From NCBI GenBank assembly GCA_003157895.1, contig PMKW01000036.1:11603-17494 (forward strand): a stretch of 5,892 bases of DNA. Direction: 5' to 3'. A program made the translations under genes and the position numbers. Positions 1 to 4,629 of the stretch are shown piece after piece (the stretch's first letter is position 1; each line of letters opens with the position of its first letter). A model generated the notes under the pieces. The model had not been told where the DNA came from and made no database searches. It worked only from the letters and a program-made list of their open reading frames with translations. The DNA is from Methanoregula sp. GTDB lineage: Archaea; Halobacteriota; Methanomicrobia; Methanomicrobiales; Methanospirillaceae.

Positions 1-1811
1 TCGCGGAGCTCGTTTCTCCGGATCTTGCCGGAGATGGTCTTGGGCAGCGATTCCACGTACTCAATAGCACGCGGATACTTGTAGGGAGCCGTAACTTTCT
101 TGACATGGTTCTGGATCTCCCGGGTCAGATTGTCTGATGCCTGGTGACCGGGTTTTAAAATGATAAAAGCCTTGACGATAAGGCCACGGATATCATCGGG
201 AGAACCGACCACAGCAGCTTCCTGCACTGCCGGGTGCTCGATTAAGGCACTCTCGACCTCGAACGGCCCGATACGGTACCCGGAGGACTTGATCACATCA
301 TCGTCCCTGCCGATAAACCAGAGATAACCGTCTTCGTCCCTGTATGCCTTGTCACCGGTGTAGTACCAGTCGCCGACAAAGGATTTTTTGTTTTCTTCAT
401 CATTGGAGAGATACTCGCGGAACATCCCGACCGGACGCGGTTTTACGGAGACCGCAATTTTCCCCTCCTCATGGAGTCCCACCGGCTTGCCGTGGTCGTC
501 GTGCAGTTCGATCTGCCATCCCGGAGAAGGCCTTCCCATGGATCCGTATTTCGGTTTCATGCCGGGGAACGTGCCGATGCAGAGGACGGTTTCGGTCTGG
601 CCGTAGCCTTCGTAAATGGTGAGACCGGTCGCGTCTTTCCACGCCTTGATTACTTCCGGGTTGAGCGGTTCGCCGGCGCTCACGCAGTGGCGCAGCTCGG
701 AGAAATCGAACTTGTCGAGATCGGCAAGGATCAGCATCCGGTAGATGGTCGGGGGACAGCAGAACGTGGTGACGCCATACTTCTCGATGAGTGGCAGGAT
801 CTCCGTGGCATTGAACCGGCTCCGGATATCGTATACAAAGATTGCGGAACCCTCGATCCACTGGCCGTAGAACTTCCCCCACGCGCTCTTCGCCCAGCCG
901 GTATCCGAGAGCGTGAAATGGAGATCGTTTACCCGGAGGTCGTGCCAGAACCGTGCGGTCACGATATGGCCCAGCGGGTAACTATGTTCGTGGACAACCA
1001 TCTTGGGCTCACCTGTTGTTCCGGAAGTGAAGAATATAACGAGCGGATCGGTGCTCTTTGTTTTCTTCGCTCCTGGCATGTTGATGATCTTTGCAGATAC
1101 CGGTGCGGGATAGTTGAGTTCCACCGGGTAACTTATCCAGCCCGGTCTTTTCCCGTCAATCAGCATCCTGCAGGTGAGCGACGGGCATTCCTTTGCTACC
1201 TCGTCGATCTTGTCTGCATACTCCTGCATGGTGATAACCATCTTGATATCGGCAAGATTGATCCGGTATTTGAGGTCCTTGGGTGTGAGCATGGTCGGCG
1301 CCGGGCAGTAGATGGCCCCGCGCTTGATTAAGGCAATCGTGAACGTCCACCACTCCGGGACGCGGGGCAGCATGATCAGGACACGGTCTCCCTTGTTCAC
1401 ACCATATTTGATCATCATATTGACGATCTGGTTGGAGAGTCGCATAAGGTCCCAGAAAGTGAACTTCTTCTCTACGCCTTCCTGGTTCACCCAGATCATC
1501 GCCAGCTTGTTCCGATCCTTGTTTGCCCAGGCATCGATCACATCGAAACCGAAGTTAAAGTATTCGGGGATAGCGATCCGGAAATTTTTATACATTTCAT
1601 CATAGTCCGGCATGTTATGATCTTCAGGAGTCAGGACCGGGCCAGCGGATGGGAGGGTCGTTGCACCAATAGTGCTTGTCCCATTGCCTTTGGCGAGGTG
1701 CGTAGTGCACGCTTCGTTGATCCAGTCCGATCGCGAGATCTTCTTTTTTGCACACGACCTGTCTATTGTACCAGTCAGTTCGTCATCCATGGTAACAGAA
1801 AATCGCACCAT
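1..1811 (-). CDS. RHH DNA-binding domain fused to AMP-forming acyl-CoA synthetase (C-terminus cut by window edge)
   Basis: Read from ATG at 1811, the frame is open for 603 codons to the window edge, with no stop or frameshift. Residues 1-44 form a ribbon-helix-helix domain: strand MVRFSVTMD, helix A about 9-23, then ISRSDWINEA opening helix B. Residues 45-66 are a Thr/Ser/Pro-rich linker. Residues 67 onward are an adenylate-forming enzyme (acid + ATP + CoA to acyl-CoA + AMP + PPi), presumably cytoplasmic. Visible motifs are the P-loop TSGTTGEPKM (262-271), SDTGWAKSAWGK, SAGEPLNPE, GYGQTET (402-408), YYTGD (TGD 485-487) and PKTISGKIRR with catalytic Lys596. By comparison with the downstream-strand paralogue, only about 13 residues and the stop are missing. 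The enzyme resembles methanogen medium/branched-chain synthetases (Macs); the substrate cannot be read from sequence. A synthetase-only product from the internal ATG at 1613 is possible, but no good Shine-Dalgarno site precedes it. The RHH part uses CGA for two of three Arg codons, a codon rare in the enzyme part. The enzyme call is very safe; the functional fusion is inferred from the open frame. Confidence 0.9.
   Translation of the reverse strand, partial: MVRFSVTMDDELTGTIDRSCAKKKISRSDWINEACTTHLAKGNGTSTIGATTLPSAGPVLTPEDHNMPDYDEMYKNFRIAIPEYFNFGFDVIDAWANKDRNKLAMIWVNQEGVEKKFTFWDLMRLSNQIVNMMIKYGVNKGDRVLIMLPRVPEWWTFTIALIKRGAIYCPAPTMLTPKDLKYRINLADIKMVITMQEYADKIDEVAKECPSLTCRMLIDGKRPGWISYPVELNYPAPVSAKIINMPGAKKTKSTDPLVIFFTSGTTGEPKMVVHEHSYPLGHIVTARFWHDLRVNDLHFTLSDTGWAKSAWGKFYGQWIEGSAIFVYDIRSRFNATEILPLIEKYGVTTFCCPPTIYRMLILADLDKFDFSELRHCVSAGEPLNPEVIKAWKDATGLTIYEGYGQTETVLCIGTFPGMKPKYGSMGRPSPGWQIELHDDHGKPVGLHEEGKIAVSVKPRPVGMFREYLSNDEENKKSFVGDWYYTGDKAYRDEDGYLWFIGRDDDVIKSSGYRIGPFEVESALIEHPAVQEAAVVGSPDDIRGLIVKAFIILKPGHQASDNLTREIQNHVKKVTAPYKYPRAIEYVESLPKTISGKIRRNELR
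1680..1811 (-). other. Ribbon-helix-helix (CopG/Arc/NikR-like) domain at the N-terminus of the synthetase
   Basis: These 44 codons encode MVRFSVTMDDELTGTIDRSC followed by AKKKISRSDWINEACTTHLA and KGNG. The pattern is that of a CopG-type RHH domain: a short beta strand with alternating exposed residues (Arg3, Ser5, Thr7) that would contact DNA bases in a dimeric ribbon, an acidic start of helix A, a basic KKK turn, and the I-S-R-S-x-W-I-N-E-A helix B typical of archaeal RHH regulators. RHH domains work as dimers. No stop separates it from the enzyme, so it is not a free-standing repressor unless the sequence contains an error. The domain assignment is by eye and strong; DNA binding is inferred. 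Confidence 0.85.
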
Positions 1812-1865
1812 ACAGATTACATTAGTGGTGCATTTTTAAACGTGTTACGATTGGTTTGTGCACCA
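1804..1865. promoter_or_regulatory. Candidate operator: three GCACCA hexamers around the RHH-synthetase promoter
   Basis: The hexamer GCACCA occurs perfectly at 1805-1810, inverted as TGGTGC at 1826-1831, and again as GCACCA at 1860-1865. The first overlaps the start codon, the second abuts the TATA-like box, and the third lies upstream of it. Centres are 21 and 34 bp apart, about two and slightly over three helical turns. The first pair forms an inverted repeat with a 15-bp spacer, comparable to operators of RHH proteins such as NikR. Binding by the RHH domain encoded here is inference. Confidence 0.45.
1832..1840 (-). promoter_or_regulatory. TATA-like box of the RHH-synthetase gene
   Basis: On the minus strand TTTAAAAAT lies 21-29 nt before the ATG at 1811. 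In archaea the TATA box sits about 26 nt before the transcription start, so transcription would begin at or next to the ATG, giving a leaderless message. No Shine-Dalgarno sequence precedes this ATG, which fits. An AA pair a few bases further upstream could serve as a weak BRE. The placement supports the long start that includes the RHH domain. Confidence 0.55.
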
Positions 1866-1907
1866 GATAATTGAGGGCGGGTACTCTTTTCCCGGGTGGC
1901 CGGGAGG

Positions 1908-1914
1908 AAAAAAA
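1908..1914 (-). terminator. T-run terminator after the second synthetase
   Basis: The minus strand has seven consecutive T residues starting 13 nt past the TAA stop of the upstream synthetase (1927-3594). Archaeal RNA polymerase terminates at such T-runs without needing a hairpin. A 5-bp stem (CCCGG/CCGGG, 1891-1904) lies after the T-run on this strand, so it is not a bacterial-type terminator. Together with the TATA-like box at 1832-1840 it suggests separate transcription of the two synthetase genes. Confidence 0.5.
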
Positions 1915-1926
1915 GGATGCAGGCGA

Positions 1927-3594
1927 TTATTTCAAACCGGTGTACTTTTTCAGTTCAGCTGCCCGGAGATCGTTGCGTTTTATTTTACCGGAGATAGTCT
2001 TTGGAAGTTCCGCGAGGAATTCGATCTCCCGCGGGTACTTGTAGGGTGCGGTTGTCCGCTTCACATAGTTCTTGATGTCCCGGATCAGGGATTCCGAAGG
2101 TTCATATCCTTTGTTCAGGACAACGAACGCCTTCACGATCGTCCCACGGATCCGGTCGGGAGACCCGACTACCGCGGCTTCCTGCACCGCAGGATGTTCA
2201 AGCAGGGCGCTCTCTACTTCGAACGGCCCGATCCGGTACCCGGAACTTTTAATGACATCGTCGCTCCTGCCGATAAACCAGAAGTACCCGTCATCGTCCC
2301 TGCTGACCTTGTCACCCGTGTAATACCAGCCTTTGACAAACGACTTTTTGTTCTCCTCGGGGTTGTCAAGGTATTCCACAAATAACCCCGGTGGCCGGGG
2401 GTTGCAGCCGATGGCAAGCCTGCCTTCCTCGTGGTTGCCAACGGCTTTTCCCTCATCGTCATGGACCTCGATCCTCCACCCGGGTGAAGGCTTGCCCATG
2501 GAACCGGGCCGGAGCTCGACAGAGGGGAATACCGCAACGCAACAGGCAGTTTCGCTCTGGCCGTAACCCTCGCAGATCGTTAGGCCGGTCCCCTCCTTCC
2601 AGACACGGATCACTTCAGGGTTGAGTGGTTCGCCGGCGCTGGTGCAGTGGCGCAGGGACGAAAGATCAAACTTCTCCAGATCAGCAAGGATCAGCATCCG
2701 GTAAATAGTCGGGGGACAGCAGAAGGTGGTGATCTGGTACTTCTCAAGAAGGGGAAGAACCTCGGTTGCCTGGAACTTCCCGGTGAAATGATAGACAAAG
2801 ATGCAGGCACCTTCAATCCACTGGCCGAAGATCTTGCCCCATGCGCACTTGGCCCAGCCGGTATCGGAGACCGTGAAGTGGAGATCGTTATGCCTGACAT
2901 CCTGCCAGAGTCGTGCCGTCACGATATGCCCCAGCGGGTAGCCATGGTTATGCAGCACCATCTTCGGCTCGCCCGTAGTACCGGACGTGAAATAGATCAG
3001 CATCGGATCCATGCTCCGCGTCCGGAGCGTGTCGGGAATGCTGACCGAGCGGTGGGAGACCGGGGCCGGGTAGAGGAGCTCGTACGGGAAGCTTGCCCAG
3101 CCATTCAGGTCGCCGTCAGCAAGGAACCGCACCGTGAGGGTCGGGCATTCATTACAGATCTCCTCCACCTTGGGTGCATTTTCGATATCCGTGATGATCA
3201 TACGGAACTTTCCCTTATTGATCCGGTATTTTATATCCCGTGGCGTGAGCATGGTGGGGCACGGTGCAAAGACCGCGCCGAGCTTGATGAGTGCGATGGC
3301 AAAGATCCACCACTCAGGAATACGGGGGAGCATGACGAGCACGCGGTCGCCTTTATTGATGTTATATTTTAAGAGGATATTGGCTGCCTTGTTCGAGAGG
3401 TTGGAGAGGTCGAGGAAACTGAATTTCTCCTCTTTTCCCTGCTGGTTGACCCAGATCATCGCCAGCTTGTTGCGATCTTTTTTTGCCCATGCATCGATGA
3501 CATCAAATCCGAAGTTGTAATATTCAGGGACATCAATGGAAAATTTCTCGTACATCGTGTCGTAACTGTCTGTGCCATGCCCGCTTTTTCTCAT
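1927..3594 (-). CDS. AMP-forming acyl-CoA synthetase (Macs/ACSM-like), complete
   Basis: This 555-residue protein is a complete adenylate-forming acyl-CoA synthetase, forming acyl-AMP and then acyl-CoA. Motifs in order are the P-loop TSGTTGEPKM (203-212), SDTGWAKCAWGK (243-254, a region that helps form the acyl pocket in medium-chain synthetases), FCCPPTIYRM, SAGEPLNPE (319-327), GYGQSET (343-349), YYTGD (TGD 426-428), the hinge-region IGRSDDVIKSSGYRIGPFEVE, and PKTISGKIKR with catalytic Lys537. It aligns without gaps to the synthetase part of the neighbouring gene at a constant offset of 59 residues. By hand count 69 of 100 residues match over 11-110 and 76 of 100 over 201-300. It lacks the RHH domain; its first ten residues (MRKSGHGTDS) are unrelated. 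The ATG at 3594 is the only ATG after an in-frame stop upstream; Met14 is too deep in conserved sequence. No clear Shine-Dalgarno site precedes it. The exact acid (propionate, butyrate, 2-methylbutyrate or similar) cannot be told from sequence. Confidence 0.93.
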   Translation of the reverse strand: MRKSGHGTDSYDTMYEKFSIDVPEYYNFGFDVIDAWAKKDRNKLAMIWVNQQGKEEKFSFLDLSNLSNKAANILLKYNINKGDRVLVMLPRIPEWWIFAIALIKLGAVFAPCPTMLTPRDIKYRINKGKFRMIITDIENAPKVEEICNECPTLTVRFLADGDLNGWASFPYELLYPAPVSHRSVSIPDTLRTRSMDPMLIYFTSGTTGEPKMVLHNHGYPLGHIVTARLWQDVRHNDLHFTVSDTGWAKCAWGKIFGQWIEGACIFVYHFTGKFQATEVLPLLEKYQITTFCCPPTIYRMLILADLEKFDLSSLRHCTSAGEPLNPEVIRVWKEGTGLTICEGYGQSETACCVAVFPSVELRPGSMGKPSPGWRIEVHDDEGKAVGNHEEGRLAIGCNPRPPGLFVEYLDNPEENKKSFVKGWYYTGDKVSRDDDGYFWFIGRSDDVIKSSGYRIGPFEVESALLEHPAVQEAAVVGSPDRIRGTIVKAFVVLNKGYEPSESLIRDIKNYVKRTTAPYKYPREIEFLAELPKTISGKIKRNDLRAAELKKYTGLK

Positions 3595-3647
3595 AGAATC
3601 AGTACCAGTGTTTTTCCCGCACCTTTTTCAATGTGTTCTTTTTTCAT
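3591..3647 (-). CDS. Possible 18-residue leader peptide overlapping the start of the complete synthetase
   Basis: An ATG at 3647, preceded by AGGAG two bases upstream, opens a frame encoding MKKEHIEKGAGKTLVLIL. Its stop overlaps the synthetase start in an ATGA arrangement (ATG at 3594, TGA at 3593-3591). This could couple translation of a synthetase that otherwise lacks a clear ribosome site. The Shine-Dalgarno spacing is unusually short, the peptide resembles nothing I recognise, and no regulatory codon run is seen. It may be chance. Confidence 0.2.
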   Translation of the reverse strand: MKKEHIEKGAGKTLVLIL

Positions 3648-3679
3648 TTCTCCTGCACAGGAAACTGTGGAAGAACCGG

Positions 3680-3686
3680 TTATAAT
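3680..3686 (-). promoter_or_regulatory. Candidate TATA box for the complete synthetase
   Basis: On the minus strand ATTATAA lies about 86 nt before the synthetase ATG at 3594. A start some 26 nt downstream would give a leader of roughly 60 nt that contains the possible leader peptide. The element is followed at once by the 8-bp palindrome AACCGGTT (3674-3681). The same bases could act on the plus strand for tbp, so the direction is uncertain. Confidence 0.3.
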
Positions 3687-3750
3687 GAAAGTATGGATAA
3701 GATAAGAGGACGTGTATGCAATAACCGTCGGGAGAACAGGAACTGCGATG

Positions 3751-3767
3751 GGACATAAAGGTTGTCC
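3751..3767. promoter_or_regulatory. Inverted repeat GGACA-N7-TGTCC upstream of tbp
   Basis: A perfect 5-bp inverted repeat with a 7-bp spacer lies 39-55 nt before the tbp start, just upstream of the candidate TATA element. The position would suit an operator or activator site. Arms this short occur by chance, so support is weak. Confidence 0.2.
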
Positions 3768-3772
3768 ATTAG

Positions 3773-3781
3773 TATTATGAT
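3773..3781 (+). promoter_or_regulatory. Candidate TATA element of tbp
   Basis: TATTATGAT lies 25-33 nt before the ATG at 3806. That spacing fits a start at or very near the ATG and a leaderless or very short-leader message, which agrees with the lack of a Shine-Dalgarno sequence before tbp. The repeated AGTAT at 3791-3800 is too close to the gene to serve the same role. The match to the TATA consensus is imperfect. Confidence 0.3.
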
Positions 3782-3805
3782 TGGGTGCAAAGTATAGTAT
3801 AGTGG

Positions 3806-4360
3806 ATGGCTGACAAGAAGTACGCTTCATTAAAAATTGAGAACATCGTCGCATCGGGATGTATTGCCGATTCCATCGATCTCGCCGATGTTTCCAGCAA
3901 GATCAAGAGCTGCGAACTCAATACCAAGAGGTTTCCGGGCGCAGTGTACCGGATCGAGAACCCGAAAATTGCATCGCTGATTTTCTCTTCCGGTAAGGTT
4001 GTGCTGACCGGTATCCGCGACAATAAAGCTCTTGCGGACGGCCTTGCGATCATCATCAAGTCCCTCAAGGCAGCAGGTGTCGATACATTCAAGGAGCCAA
4101 AAGTGGCTGTTACCAATATCGTCTGTTCCTACGATATCGGGAAATACATCAACCTCAACAAGGTCGTTATCACCTTAAACCTCGAGAATATCGAATACGA
4201 ACCCGAACAGTTCCCGGGCCTCGTGTACCGGATCAAGGACCCCAAGATCGTTGCGCTCCTGTTCTCTTCAGGAAAGATCATCCTCACGGGAGGGAAAACC
4301 ATCGAAGATATCAAGAAAGGCCTTGATTTCCTCGAGCAGAAACTCGAAAGCATAATGTAA
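3806..4360 (+). CDS. tbp: TATA-binding protein (TBP), archaeal transcription initiation factor
   Basis: The 184-residue protein binds the promoter TATA box, bends the DNA, and recruits TFB and RNA polymerase. It is built of two direct repeats of the saddle fold, about residues 8-92 and 99-184. Parallel landmarks are IENIVASG / VTNIVCSY, FPGAVYRI / FPGLVYRI and LIFSSGKVVLTG / LLFSSGKIILTGG. The four Phe residues that wedge into the minor groove are present: Phe43 and Phe60 in repeat 1, Phe136 and Phe153 in repeat 2. The length is normal for archaeal TBP. The protein ends at LESIM without the acidic C-terminal tail found in some archaeal TBPs. The ATG at 3806 leaves a short N-terminal extension (MADKKYA) before the fold, as usual. 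It is transcribed divergently from the synthetase at 3594 across 211 bp and convergently with the helicase gene. Whether it is the only TBP of the genome cannot be judged from this window. Confidence 0.97.
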   Translation: MADKKYASLKIENIVASGCIADSIDLADVSSKIKSCELNTKRFPGAVYRIENPKIASLIFSSGKVVLTGIRDNKALADGLAIIIKSLKAAGVDTFKEPKVAVTNIVCSYDIGKYINLNKVVITLNLENIEYEPEQFPGLVYRIKDPKIVALLFSSGKIILTGGKTIEDIKKGLDFLEQKLESIM

Positions 4361-4384
4361 TTTTAAAAAAAAATCCAGATTTCC

Positions 4385-4391
4385 TTTTTTT
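4385..4391 (+). terminator. T-run terminator after tbp
   Basis: Seven T residues lie 25 nt past the TAA stop of tbp, with another T-rich stretch (TTTT) directly after the stop. This matches archaeal T-run termination. A run of nine A residues a few bases before it could pair with the T-run, but archaeal termination does not need a hairpin. Confidence 0.5.
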
Positions 4392-4604
4392 CTGAAAATT
4401 CCAGAATCCCGCTGAACTGTTTTCCTCTCATAAAACACAGAATGGATTATGAGGATCCCCCGGATAAGGGCTCCCTGGGCATAGCGGGGCAATTTCCGGT
4501 TCCGGGAAAACCGCTAATAAAGTCTGACACGGGAAATCGATTCGAGAAAAATTTGCCATAATTTTTGAATGCGGCGCGTTGTGGGCGGTGGTACTTATCG
4601 TTAT

Positions 4605-4611
4605 AAAAAAA
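4605..4611 (-). terminator. T-run terminator after the helicase gene
   Basis: The minus strand carries seven T residues 19-25 nt past the TGA stop of the Lhr-type gene (stop at 4632-4630), with a five-T run (4625-4629) directly after the stop. This is consistent with archaeal factor-independent termination. Confidence 0.45.
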
Positions 4612-4629
4612 TTGAAGTTCTTGTAAAAA

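Larger units (their letters stand above)
4361..4629. other. Convergent intergenic region, no recognised gene
   Basis: The 269 bp between the ends of tbp and the helicase gene hold T-runs for both strands, a weak hairpin (CGGTT/AACCG near 4498-4514), and a 39-codon plus-strand frame at 4442-4561. I see no tRNA, known RNA motif or repeat array. Confidence 0.5.

Noticed and set aside
471..1331. 286-codon plus-strand frame
   Set aside because: It lies entirely antisense to the RHH-synthetase gene, whose frame carries all the conserved motifs; the plus-strand product has no recognisable domain.
1662..1668. Extra TGCACCA in the linker coding region, and GCACCA-type hexamers at 2640-2645 and 2955-2960
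   Set aside because: These lie inside coding sequence, are single copies, and match the chance expectation; not counted as part of the operator cluster.
1891..1904. CCCGG/CCGGG hairpin near the end of the complete synthetase
   Set aside because: On the transcribed strand it comes after the T-run, so it is not an intrinsic hairpin terminator; a 5-bp stem alone means little.
2647..3372. 241-codon plus-strand frame
   Set aside because: It is antisense to the complete synthetase and explained by its third-position GC bias; no motif and no promoter.
3775..4116. 113-codon minus-strand frame
   Set aside because: It is antisense to tbp; the tbp frame is certain from both saddle repeats.
4442..4561. 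39-codon plus-strand frame (begins MDYEDPPDKGSLG) between tbp and the helicase gene
   Set aside because: No ribosome site, no good promoter, no recognised family; a frame of this length is expected by chance.
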